From Caldisericota bacterium (GTDB lineage: Bacteria > Caldisericota > JANLFM01): 64,000 nucleotides of DNA. The notes beneath the pieces are model-generated. The model worked only from the letters and a program-made list of their open reading frames with translations, was not told the DNA's origin and made no database searches. Of the stretch, positions 26,564 to 34,090 are shown piece by piece. Each line of letters starts with the position of its first letter. Position 1 is the stretch's first letter. Where the stretch lies: the NCBI GenBank assembly GCA_024655965.1, contig JANLFL010000002.1, forward strand, positions 361,902-425,901, given 5' to 3'. The translations under genes were made by a program, and so were the position numbers.

Positions 26564-26595
26564 AAAAAGCCCGGCGGGCGCCGGGCTTTTTCCTT
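26564..26595 (+). terminator. strong rho-independent terminator
   Basis: A perfect 12-base-pair stem, AAAAAGCCCGGC (26564-26575) with GCCGGGCTTTTT (26580-26591), loop GGGC, followed by CCTTTT. It ends the operon that runs from the nucleoside kinases or ATPase gene to FmdB. Confidence 0.9.
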
Positions 26596-26630
26596 TTGGG
26601 AAAGCGGGGGGAAACAAGGCAAGGGGGATC

Positions 26631-26660
26631 ATGTGAGGGCGGGGGGAGCCGCCCTCACAT
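26631..26660. repeat. 12-bp inverted repeat without T-run
   Basis: ATGTGAGGGCGG (26631-26642) pairs with CCGCCCTCACAT (26649-26660) around a six-base loop. No U-tract follows on either strand. It lies between the terminator and the DUF3467 gene and may be a protein site or a second, weak transcript barrier. Confidence 0.6.
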
Positions 26661-26740
26661 TAAGGAGGTGGGTGGTCAAAAGATATTATACATATTGTCA
26701 GACAAATTGCAATATATTTCAAAAAAATTTTTTAAAGAAT

Positions 26741-27028
26741 TCACTGTACAAACTCAGGACCCTTTCCTGATGAGGTCCGCGAGGGTAAATTGATCGGCCC
26801 GAACTGGGCTTCGTATCGCCGAACGTTCTCTTCCAGGGCCTGGAGAAAAGCCTTGGTATGCTGGGGGCTCATCACGATTCGGGATACGATCCTGATCAGG
26901 TCTTGCTCGTCAGGTGTAGTTCTCCCGAAATCCATGACGAACTCGAAGGGGGTGTGAGAAATCCTTACGGTATTGGAATAAATCCCCATCTTTACTTCGG
27001 GGCTCACCTCAACTTTTATTTCTTTCAT
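26741..27028 (-). CDS. DUF3467 family protein
   Basis: A 95-residue soluble protein. The sequence GIYSNTVRISHTPFEFVMDFGR followed by VSRIVMSPQHTKAFLQALEENVRRYEAQFG is the core of DUF3467 (PF11950), whose members are small mixed alpha/beta proteins without assigned function. GAGG lies just before the ATG. It diverges from the beta-helix gene. The last 15 residues are polar and less conserved. Confidence 0.88.
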   Translation of the reverse strand: MKEIKVEVSPEVKMGIYSNTVRISHTPFEFVMDFGRTTPDEQDLIRIVSRIVMSPQHTKAFLQALEENVRRYEAQFGPINLPSRTSSGKGPEFVQ

Positions 27029-27152
27029 TTCGACCTCCCAAAATTTTGGCTTTCTTTATTCTAACACCCCAAAAATTAGGAGGAGAGAAAAGGCATCCCA
27101 AATTCTTGAAGGAGGAAAGGGAAAAACCCGAAAAGAATAAAACAATTTTTAA

Positions 27153-27158
27153 TATAAT
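27153..27158 (+). promoter_or_regulatory. -10 element immediately before a start codon
   Basis: TATAAT lies only six bases before the ATG at 27165 and there is no ribosome site between them. This places the transcription start at or next to the start codon. The -35 region is poor. Confidence 0.45.
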
Positions 27159-27164
27159 AATCCC

Positions 27165-27851
27165 ATGAGAGAGTTATTCGTTTCTTCCAGGTTCTTCGAC
27201 TTAGAAGATTGCCCCTTCAAAGAGATATTCTCCGGAGTTGAGTTCGTGTGGGAAGTATTGCCCCGCATCGGCCCCTTTCTCGAGGATTTCCTCAAACCCG
27301 GGATTCATGGGAAGGTCATGGAGGGGGCTTTTTTGATAGGGAAAGACATTTACCTGGGCCCCGATTCGCTCGTTGAACCGGGGGCCTTTATCCAGGGTCC
27401 GGCATATATCGGGAGGGGATCGGTAGTCCGCCACGGAGCATATGTCCGGGGAAAGGTTTTGGTGGGTGAGAACTCGGTCATCGGCCATGCCACGGAAGTG
27501 AAGAACTCTATATTTTTGAACAACGCCCACGCCGCCCACTTCAACTACGTCGGGGATTCTGTCCTGGGAAACCGGGTGAATCTGGGAGCAGGAACGCGCC
27601 TGGCGAATTTAAAGAACACGGAGGGGGAGGTCGTGGTTCGGTTCGGGGGGATGGAGTTCCCTACCGGGCTCAGGAAATTCGGAGCAATCCTGGGTGACGA
27701 TTCAAAAACCGGGTGCAATGTGGTGACCAACCCGGGGACGATCCTGGGAAGGGGATCGATAGTTTACCCCTGCCTTTCCGTCCGGGGTTTCATCCCCGAG
27801 AACTCCGTGGTGAAGCCCAAGGAACCTTTTATCATCGAAAGAAAATCCTGA
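27165..27851 (+). CDS. left-handed beta-helix (GlmU C-terminal-like) protein
   Basis: A 228-residue protein. Residues about 60-215 carry hexapeptide repeats (IGKDIYLGPDSLVEPGAFIQGPAYIG, SVVRHGAYVRGKVLVGENSVIGHATEVKNSIF), with a GlmU-like AHFNYVGDSVLGNRVNLGAGT segment and NVVTNPGTILGRGSIVYP. These match the acetyl-CoA-binding helix of GlmU-type proteins found as stand-alone sugar-nucleotide acetyltransferase-like genes; the N-terminal uridylyltransferase part is missing. The likely activity is acetyl transfer to an amino-sugar or amino sugar phosphate. Leaderless mRNA is probable. Confidence 0.8.
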   Translation: MRELFVSSRFFDLEDCPFKEIFSGVEFVWEVLPRIGPFLEDFLKPGIHGKVMEGAFLIGKDIYLGPDSLVEPGAFIQGPAYIGRGSVVRHGAYVRGKVLVGENSVIGHATEVKNSIFLNNAHAAHFNYVGDSVLGNRVNLGAGTRLANLKNTEGEVVVRFGGMEFPTGLRKFGAILGDDSKTGCNVVTNPGTILGRGSIVYPCLSVRGFIPENSVVKPKEPFIIERKS

Positions 27852-27868
27852 GAGGGGAAGGGTTGCTC

Positions 27869-29062
27869 TTGAGGTGGGTCTCTCTTCTCCTCCTGTTTTT
27901 TGCCTTCCTTATATTCCCTTCTTGCTCCTTTCAGCCCCAGGAGACCCTTTATTTTCTTTCTTTTTCCAGGCTCGAAAATCAAGGGGAAATTTTTAAGGAG
28001 ACGGAGGGGAAGCGGGAAAGGGTCTTGGAAAAACCTGGGCTCGTGGATTTTTTCATTAAAGATGCATCCTTCTATTTCCTCACAAGGACGCCATTTAAAT
28101 CCGAGCTCTATTCCTTAAAAGATGGAAGGGAGGAGTTAATCAAGGAGAGTTTCCAAACCATGCTCTTTCTGAAACCCTCTTTTCCCGAGGCCCCACTGGC
28201 TATCAGGGAGATCGGGAAAGAAAGGGAAACTTTGAACCTTATCTCTTCGAGGGGCATCGAGAAGAGTCTCCTGCTTCCCAAAGGGGCTCTGCCTCTGAGC
28301 ATATCCCCGAAAAACCAGCTTGCCCTTCGGATCTGGGAAAATTCTGGGAAAGCAAGGGTGGCAAAAATCTACCTCATGGATTTAAATGAGCCCAGCCCCT
28401 CGATTGTTCGCCCCCTCCTTTCCGATGGCCCTTCCGAAGAATTCCTCTCCTGGTCTCCCATGGGCGGGGAATTCCTTTTTCAAAGGAAGAGCCCCTCCGG
28501 TGGTTATTCCTTGTACATCTACAATGTACACAACCGGAGGGAGGAAATTTTCCGAGAAAACGCATTCTCTTTCCAGGGAGCCCTTTCCGGTGGGGAAAGC
28601 TGGTCGGCAAGCGGACACTTGATCTTCAGCCAAAGCCCAAAAAGGGAAGTCTTCTCCCCCATTATCCTTTTCAAGGAAGGCACGGAGTGGGAGGTGGATG
28701 TAATTGGCGCTTCACCCTATCTCTCACCAGATGGGGAAGTTCTTGCCTTCGCCACCCCATCGAATCGAATAAGACCGGGAGGAGGCACCACCCCTCAGGC
28801 GGACCTGGGACTCTTTTTTCTTAAGGAAAAAAGGACGATCACCCTCCCCATTGATGGAGATTTTCTTTCCCCGATAAGCGCTTCTTGGTCCAATTCTTCC
28901 TGGAACTTCGCCTTCGTCGCTTACGTCTGGAACAAAGAGGAAAGGGGCTCTGGTTTTAAACTTTACCTTTATCAAAGGAAGAGCTCCTCACTGAAAGAAA
29001 TCTTTTACAGCCCCGGGAAGGAGGTCCTTACCCTGGCATGGACGAGCGGTGCTCCCCGTTGA
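27869..29062 (+). CDS. lipoprotein, probably beta-propeller-like
   Basis: A 397-residue protein. It starts with a lipoprotein signal peptide (RWVSLLLLFFAFLIFPSC). The remainder is a series of strands with repeats such as FLSWSPMGGEFLFQ, SPYLSPDGEVLAFATPSN and ISASWSNSSWNFAFVAYV, the S-W-S-P-D-G pattern of TolB/WD40-like propellers. The TTG at 27869 is preferred because GAAGG precedes it at seven bases and it leaves a normal signal; an alternative TTG is at 27863. Function unknown; it shares propeller motifs with the stalk-domain protein at 54,090. Confidence 0.65.
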   Translation: MRWVSLLLLFFAFLIFPSCSFQPQETLYFLSFSRLENQGEIFKETEGKRERVLEKPGLVDFFIKDASFYFLTRTPFKSELYSLKDGREELIKESFQTMLFLKPSFPEAPLAIREIGKERETLNLISSRGIEKSLLLPKGALPLSISPKNQLALRIWENSGKARVAKIYLMDLNEPSPSIVRPLLSDGPSEEFLSWSPMGGEFLFQRKSPSGGYSLYIYNVHNRREEIFRENAFSFQGALSGGESWSASGHLIFSQSPKREVFSPIILFKEGTEWEVDVIGASPYLSPDGEVLAFATPSNRIRPGGGTTPQADLGLFFLKEKRTITLPIDGDFLSPISASWSNSSWNFAFVAYVWNKEERGSGFKLYLYQRKSSSLKEIFYSPGKEVLTLAWTSGAPR

Positions 29063-29087
29063 CCTTGCCCCTTCTTTTTTATATTTA
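29059..29087 (+). promoter_or_regulatory. promoter with minimal leader before the GNAT gene
   Basis: TTGACC (29059-29064), 17-base spacer, TATTTA (29082-29087). The ATG at 29096 is eight bases further on, and no Shine-Dalgarno fits between, so the mRNA is probably leaderless. Confidence 0.5.
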
Positions 29088-29095
29088 TTAGAAAA

Positions 29096-29791
29096 ATGAA
29101 CGAGCAACTGGACGCAATCCTGGAATTTTTTAAAAGGGACCCGATCACCAATTTTGAAATTCTATATCACCTCCAGAGCGGACAGGAAGCTCGGATCCTC
29201 TTCGAAGATCCCTCTTATTTGATCGAACTCCCCCCAGCCCGAAAGGTCTTTCTGGGAGGAAAACCCGAATCCGCAATTCCCTTTCTCTCCTCCCTTTCCC
29301 TTCCCAGTTACCTAATTCACACCGATTACGAGTTCCTTCAACCCCTGAAAACCCACTTCATCGTTCGGGAAGTGGAGATGTACATGGTTTACGCTTTAAA
29401 GAAGGAGAACTTCATTCCCGCCAGGGACTCCCGGGTCCGCCCCTTAATTCCGCGGGGATCCCCGATTTCCTACTCAGTGGGGAAGGAAAAAATATCCCTT
29501 GAAACCTTCTACGGCTTATTTTTGGGGGAAAAATTGGTCTCCTACGGGGGGACGCAGTTTGAAACAGCCAGTTGGGCGGAGATTGCCTGGTTAAAGACGG
29601 AAGAGGAACACAGGGGGAAGGGCTATGGGCTCAAGGTGGTCTCGGCAATCGTGGAAGACCTTTTAAATGAAGGGAAGACTCCCATCTACCGGGTCTCCGC
29701 GGAAAACACAGCCTCCCGAAGGCTGGCGGAAAAGCTCGGCTTTCACTTTCATTCTCGCTTCTTCTACGTTTCCGTGAACCTGAGGGGTTAA
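29096..29791 (+). CDS. GNAT family N-acetyltransferase
   Basis: A 231-residue protein. The C-terminal half has the acetyl-CoA-binding motif EEEHRGKGYGLKVVSAIVEDLLNEG and YRVSAENTASRRLAEKLGFHFHSRFFYV. The N-terminal 120 residues are a degenerate second domain, as in FR47-like or zwittermicin-type acetyltransferases. Substrate unknown. Confidence 0.8.
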   Translation: MNEQLDAILEFFKRDPITNFEILYHLQSGQEARILFEDPSYLIELPPARKVFLGGKPESAIPFLSSLSLPSYLIHTDYEFLQPLKTHFIVREVEMYMVYALKKENFIPARDSRVRPLIPRGSPISYSVGKEKISLETFYGLFLGEKLVSYGGTQFETASWAEIAWLKTEEEHRGKGYGLKVVSAIVEDLLNEGKTPIYRVSAENTASRRLAEKLGFHFHSRFFYVSVNLRG

Positions 29792-29822
29792 GGGGATCCT
29801 TTATTAAAATTTTCCCGCTTTT

Positions 29823-29828
29823 TATAAT
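29823..29828 (+). promoter_or_regulatory. -10 element before the DUF3795 gene
   Basis: A perfect TATAAT ends seven bases before the ATG at 29836. No ribosome site is present, which suggests a leaderless message. The -35 region is weak. Confidence 0.45.
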
Positions 29829-29835
29829 TCCTACT

Positions 29836-30156
29836 ATGAGTGGTTCCATGGCAGGGGCTTGCGGGGACTGGTGCGGAAAATGCCCGAATTTCCCGGAAAA
29901 CTGTGAGGGTTGCGGGCCGGAGCAGACTGATTGTTACTTCATAAACTGCCTGAGCCTTCGTTTCCTTGAGCACTGCGGGGAATGTGCCGACTTCCCCTGT
30001 CCCAGACTCTCCTCATTTGTCCCTGACGACCGTCCGGGATACCCCCGGGGATTCCACATTCAAGCATTGAAAAGGCGGAATGAAATTCTCCTCTCCCAGT
30101 GGCTCAAGGAACAGGAGGAATACTGGAAAAGCCTGGGAAATCCACCCCATAAATAA
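29836..30156 (+). CDS. DUF3795-type cysteine-rich protein
   Basis: A 106-residue protein with twelve cysteines in the first 60 residues (CGDWCGKCPNFPENCEGCGPEQTDC, then CLSLRFLEHCGECADFPCP), the arrangement of DUF3795 proteins, probably a metal- or cluster-binding fold of unknown role. An alternative start is the Met at 29848. A bidirectional terminator separates it from the cold-shock gene. Confidence 0.8.
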   Translation: MSGSMAGACGDWCGKCPNFPENCEGCGPEQTDCYFINCLSLRFLEHCGECADFPCPRLSSFVPDDRPGYPRGFHIQALKRRNEILLSQWLKEQEEYWKSLGNPPHK

Positions 30157-30185
30157 AAAGACCCCCCGGTCGGGGGGTCTTTCCT
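30157..30185. terminator. bidirectional rho-independent terminator
   Basis: AAAGACCCCCC (30157-30167) pairs with GGGGGGTCTTT (30172-30182) around GGTC. A-runs on the left and T-residues on the right let it serve both the DUF3795 gene (plus) and the cold-shock gene (minus). Confidence 0.85.
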
Positions 30186-30210
30186 GCTAAAATCTAAAAG
30201 GTACTACCTT

Positions 30211-30411
30211 TTATATTTTAGTCACGTTTTGGGCTTGGAGCCCCTTGGGGCCCTTCACGATGTCAAACCTGACTCTTTGTCCTTCGTCCAGCGTCTTGAA
30301 ACCATCATCCTGGATCTGTTGGTAGTGGACGAAAACGTCCTCTCCATCGTCAACAGAGATGAAGCCATAACCCTTCTGGGCGTTGAACCACTTGACTTTA
30401 CCTTCAGCCAC
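30211..30411 (-). CDS. cold-shock protein (CspA family)
   Basis: A 66-residue single-domain protein with RNP1 KGYGFIS and RNP2 VFVHYQQI, the five-strand OB fold that binds single-stranded RNA. Start codon is GTG with AAGAAGGGAG upstream. The gene has its own strong promoter, a 5' leader with a tetraloop hairpin and a shared terminator, so it is monocistronic. Confidence 0.95.
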   Translation of the reverse strand: MAEGKVKWFNAQKGYGFISVDDGEDVFVHYQQIQDDGFKTLDEGQRVRFDIVKGPKGLQAQNVTKI

Positions 30412-30439
30412 GCGGTTTTCTCCCTTCTTAAAAAATAGC

Positions 30440-30455
30440 CCCCGATTTCTCGGGG
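30440..30455 (-). promoter_or_regulatory. GNRA-tetraloop hairpin in cold-shock 5' leader
   Basis: On the minus strand CCCCGA-GAAA-TCGGGG forms a compact six-pair stem capped by a GAAA tetraloop, shortly upstream of the ribosome site. Leaders of cspA genes fold differently at low temperature, and this element may take part. Confidence 0.5.
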
Positions 30456-30462
30456 ACGGTTA

Positions 30463-30491
30463 AGCATGACAGGTTATCCTGACCTTGTCAA
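30463..30491 (-). promoter_or_regulatory. cold-shock gene promoter
   Basis: Perfect TTGACA (30486-30491), 17-base spacer, CATGCT (30463-30468) on the minus strand. The consensus -35 fits a highly expressed gene. The transcript would have a leader of about 45 bases. Confidence 0.6.
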
Positions 30492-30644
30492 TAGCAAATC
30501 CAAGAAAAAGGAAGGTTTTCCAATATTATTTTTCAAGGACCCTTCCTTTCAGGTACAACCCCCCTTCCCCCTTTTAGAACCGCAGGAACAATCCTACGAA
30601 TTACTATAAAAACTCCTTAGATATACCCGGGATTAATTTTTTAG

Positions 30645-30989
30645 AAATCCAGGAATTCAACAATTCCTCTTGGGCGAATAAAATTATCGGGGCATTCCCT
30701 GGACGATGAAGCGGATTTCTGGCCTGGCCATTTCCCCAATGCAAATCAGGCCAGGCTCGAAAATTGCGTAAAAGACCCATTCCGGACCATGTTCCCTGTG
30801 GAAATTCCGAAAAAGAAGGGCGTTTCATTCAGGGTGGAGATGTCCCTTGAGGAGGAAGAAAACGGATTGGATTACCTCTGGACGTTCAAATCCCGGGGGA
30901 CAATCAGCGCCCTGACGGGGCTCTTGGGGATCCAGCATGATCCATTTTGCAGAAATATCCGGGAAAAATTGGGACCTCCTTTTTATTAA
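30645..30989 (+). pseudogene. possible coding remnant without clear start
   Basis: Plus-strand frame open for 115 codons from the stop at 30642 to the stop at 30987. The reading looks like protein, including DDEADFWPGHFPNANQARLENC, FPVEIPKKKG and SLEEEENGLDYLWTFKSRGTISAL, but it lacks a start codon with ribosome site until ATG 30789, which would give only 66 residues. I do not recognise it. A gene fragment is the best guess. Confidence 0.35.
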
Positions 30990-31027
30990 TAGGCCTTTCA
31001 ATTTGCAAGGAAAAACCCTCAAAATTT

Positions 31028-32419
31028 TTAAAAAAGGCTCCATGAACCTTCAGGAAGGTCGTGAAGGAACCCCTCCAGCCAGCGGAACTCCTCTTTTTTT
31101 AACAATTCCGAGGAATCAACCGGAGTCTGGCAGGGAAGGCCCCAGATGGCATAAAAATGAAGGTCCCTGGCCATTTCCCCTGTGGTCACCTTGCCATCGA
31201 CCGCCCCGCTGGGCTCTCCCTGGAAGGTATAATGGCCGCAAATCGTCCGGGAGGAGGGCTTTTCCACCTGCAACCAGGTATCCCAATGGTCGCCCAGGAT
31301 TTTCATGGCAACCTCCGCGTTTATCCTCCCCCTGTATTCCTCCATTAATTCCTCAAAGCGAATCTTGCGTGCCCCGCTGAAGTTCGAGGGATCGTCAGCG
31401 CTCCATCCCCCGCACTCTCCTTGAATCCGCGGATCCTCGGGAGCGTTGTATCCGGAAAAGTATCCGTTTTCCCTGATCTTCAAATCCGTATATTCAAGCC
31501 CCTGCTCAAACCGGGCAATCCGTCCTTTAATGATGTCCCCGAGCAGCCAGGCGTTGGGATACCCACCGTTATTCCCCTGATTTAAAAGGTCGGCGAATTC
31601 CTCAATGGAATCCGCATATTGCATGGCGTTTCTGACCCTCACAAAGGTTGGGACCCCTTTTTCATCGAATTTTTTAAAGTTGAAGAAGGTGGTCTCAGAA
31701 CCAATGATCCCGCTTGCGGAAATGAAGAAATCGGAGCCCGACCAGATCAAACCCGGAGCGGACTGCATCACAAAGCGGAAGCCGGTGGAGGGCTGAATAT
31801 CCAGGATCAAGTGCCAGGGGTAAAATTGAGCATAGCCCCACCAAGTATTGTGCGCCATTACTATTCCCCCATCTTCGGTCCAATCACCAATGGCAATGAA
31901 AGCGCTGCAGTGATCTCCGGAATTTTGGCTCACCCCGCTCCTTACCTCAATCCAGGTGGTCAGATCGATTAAACCGTTGAGGGTTAGGATGTCCTCGTAT
32001 GATACCTCTTCCCCTTTTGCCCGAGCTCCCTCGGCAATTCCCCTCATTTCCTCCTGGAATTCGGGAGGGATCTTTTGGCTGAAGAATTCCATCGCTTTTT
32101 CTTTGAAGAACTGAAAATCCCTTCCCGTTTTTCCAAGGAGAACTCGGTCCTGAACGAGGATGTTTTCCCGGATCTCCTTTGAAAGAAGACTACCATGCTC
32201 GAAGCCCCTCTCAAACGGACCTCCCGATATCTGGACGTGAATCCATCCGCCTCTTTCCTCCCTGTTTCCTTCAGGTGAAGGGGATACGGCATCAGGGGAA
32301 CTAGCCGTATTGGAGGGGGAAACGGTAGGAGAGTAAGGAAGTGGTAAGCAGGAAGAAAGGCAAAGAAAAATGAAAAGTCCTCCAATTAAATAGAATTTCA
32401 AAATGCGGGAGACTTTCAT
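31028..32419 (-). CDS. C45/phospholipase-B-like Ntn-hydrolase lipoprotein
   Basis: A 463-residue secreted protein with a lipobox (LSSC, residues 21-24) and a Ser/Pro-rich linker. The GGPFERGFEHG segment (residues 66-76) followed by HCSAFIAIGDWTEDGGIVMAHNTWW is the core of the C45 acyltransferase/phospholipase B-like family; Cys171 would be the nucleophile exposed by self-cleavage. ASGIIGSETTFFNF and NNGGYPNAWLLGDI also fit. Such enzymes hydrolyse amides or acyl groups outside the membrane. Substrate cannot be read. Confidence 0.75.
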   Translation of the reverse strand: MKVSRILKFYLIGGLFIFLCLSSCLPLPYSPTVSPSNTASSPDAVSPSPEGNREERGGWIHVQISGGPFERGFEHGSLLSKEIRENILVQDRVLLGKTGRDFQFFKEKAMEFFSQKIPPEFQEEMRGIAEGARAKGEEVSYEDILTLNGLIDLTTWIEVRSGVSQNSGDHCSAFIAIGDWTEDGGIVMAHNTWWGYAQFYPWHLILDIQPSTGFRFVMQSAPGLIWSGSDFFISASGIIGSETTFFNFKKFDEKGVPTFVRVRNAMQYADSIEEFADLLNQGNNGGYPNAWLLGDIIKGRIARFEQGLEYTDLKIRENGYFSGYNAPEDPRIQGECGGWSADDPSNFSGARKIRFEELMEEYRGRINAEVAMKILGDHWDTWLQVEKPSSRTICGHYTFQGEPSGAVDGKVTTGEMARDLHFYAIWGLPCQTPVDSSELLKKEEFRWLEGFLHDLPEGSWSLF

Positions 32420-32487
32420 TTACATTTTCCCAATTAAAGATTCTGCCCTTTCATTAATGAATTTTAAACTATTTGGGCCCGGGGAGT

Positions 32488-33429
32488 TTATTCGCTGCTT
32501 GAAGAGGCCTTTTCCTTGATTTTTTCGCTTTCCCCCTTTTTCTGATTTTGAATCCCGGAATTCACCAGGTAAACCCCGAGAACCACTGCTGAAGCTCCAA
32601 AAATTCCCAGGAAGTTCAAGTTCTCCTTGAGCAAAACCCAAGAAAAAAACAAAGCCACAACCGGGACCAGGTAAACATAAGAGGAGGTGACAGTGGCTCC
32701 CAGGGAATTCAAAGCCTGGTTGTAGAAGGCATAGCCCAAAAAGGTGCAAAAGAAAGCCAGAAAAAGAACAGCCATCCAGGAGGAGGGACTGAAGGAGAAA
32801 CCTTGAGAAAGCGGGAGGAAAGAAAAGGGGAGGAGGGCAAAAAAGGCAAAAAACTGCATGTAAGCACTCACGAAAAGGGGACCTCTTTTGCGGACGATCT
32901 TTTTCGCCAAAATCGGGTAAATTGACCAGGAAAGGGTGGAGAGAAAAACCGCCAGGAACCCGGTGAGGCTTCCCAAGCGCAGAGCTTCCCCAGAACCCCG
33001 CCAGGACACGAGGAAAAGTCCTCCGAAGGCCAGGACGATTCCCAAAATTCCCCGGGAACTAATCCTTTCTTTTAAAAAAATGCTCGCCAGGATGGCGGTG
33101 AAGATCGGGCTTGACCCGATTACCAGGCTCGCTGTCCCCGCGGGGATAAACTGCTCCCCATAATTCAAAGCCAAATGATAGATGACACCCCCGAGAAATC
33201 CCAGGGCGATCAGGGTGGCAATTTCGCTTTTCTCGGGAAGGGGGATTTTTCGGAAGGCAAGAAGGATTCCTCCGAGAAAGAAAAGGGAAGCAAGGAAAAA
33301 CCGCACGAGGGTCAGGGTAAAGGGGGACATCTCCTCCAAAGCAATCTTTATCCCCACGAAAGCGTTTCCCCAAAATAAGACCGTGAGGATCATCAATATA
33401 TGGCTGATCAAAACCGATCTTTCTTTCAT
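32488..33429 (-). CDS. EamA/DMT family transporter
   Basis: A 313-residue protein with ten hydrophobic segments in two repeats of five: HILMILTVLFWGNAFVGIKIALEEMSPFTLTLVRFF in the first and GFLAVFLSTLSWSIYPILAKK in the second. The family exports amino acids or other metabolites. I place the start at Met 33429, which gives the usual short cytosolic N-terminus; ATG at 33471 would add 14 residues and neither has a strong ribosome site. Confidence 0.87.
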   Translation of the reverse strand: MKERSVLISHILMILTVLFWGNAFVGIKIALEEMSPFTLTLVRFFLASLFFLGGILLAFRKIPLPEKSEIATLIALGFLGGVIYHLALNYGEQFIPAGTASLVIGSSPIFTAILASIFLKERISSRGILGIVLAFGGLFLVSWRGSGEALRLGSLTGFLAVFLSTLSWSIYPILAKKIVRKRGPLFVSAYMQFFAFFALLPFSFLPLSQGFSFSPSSWMAVLFLAFFCTFLGYAFYNQALNSLGATVTSSYVYLVPVVALFFSWVLLKENLNFLGIFGASAVVLGVYLVNSGIQNQKKGESEKIKEKASSSSE

Positions 33430-34090
33430 CGTTTGAGAATTCCCCAAATTAAGTTTGAATTTTACTTCCATTTCCTTGGGGCTTTCAACAAATAGGGGTA
33501 AAAATTAATCCCCCAGCTAAAAATTTCCCTTCCCAAATAATCCAAAAATAAATTTGCTTTTAAAAGGAAGGTGGAATTCGCCCAAAAGAGAAAAAGTGCT
33601 TTCCAAAATCCAAATTTTAACCCTTCAGGGTAATCCAATTCATTTTTAGGGGTTGGAGCTCTCAATTGGGAGGGGATCGAAGGCCGGGCATAAATGGGGG
33701 AAAGATCCCTGGAAATGAGGTCAATTTTTACCTCAAGGGGATGGACTTTGTGTTAGGTTTGAATTGGTGATGCCTCAAAACTTTATCGAGGAAAATCACT
33801 TTCTGGAGGTATGGCACCAAAATTATTTCTTGGGAACAAGATCCCTTCTTCTCGATAAAAATACCCTTGTTCACCCTCGAGCGAGAAGCCCTCCCCGGAG
33901 GAAAAACTCTTGAAGTCGAAGAAAACCACCGGTCTTTTCCCGGCCAAAAGGTTTCAACCCTTGAATTTTCCGCAGGCGAAAAATATTTCTCCCAGATTTT
34001 TGTTTACCTTGAATTTAAAAGCCCTCCCACCCCTTGTCCCTCGTCCCTCTTTGTGCTAAAAACCAAAAAATTGTTCCCGGGGGTGACTCA
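33430..34090. other. 660-base region upstream of glnA
   Basis: No intact gene. The plus strand has a protein-like frame from ATG 33770 (MPQNFIEENHFLEVWHQNYF) that is continued after a frame change near 33867 by another (LPGGKTLEVEENHRSFPGQKV), up to 34100. This could be a frameshifted small gene or chance. The control region of glnA must lie here, but I see no confident promoter. Confidence 0.35.

Noticed and set aside
26668-26793. Possible 41-codon gene starting GTG after AGGAGG
   Set aside because: It has a fair ribosome site but overlaps the 3' end of the DUF3467 gene, resembles no family and lacks codon bias. Not enough to call.
33462-33665. Minus-strand 67-codon frame upstream of the EamA gene
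   Set aside because: Aromatic-rich, no start signal and no recognisable motif; likely chance in A/T-rich DNA.
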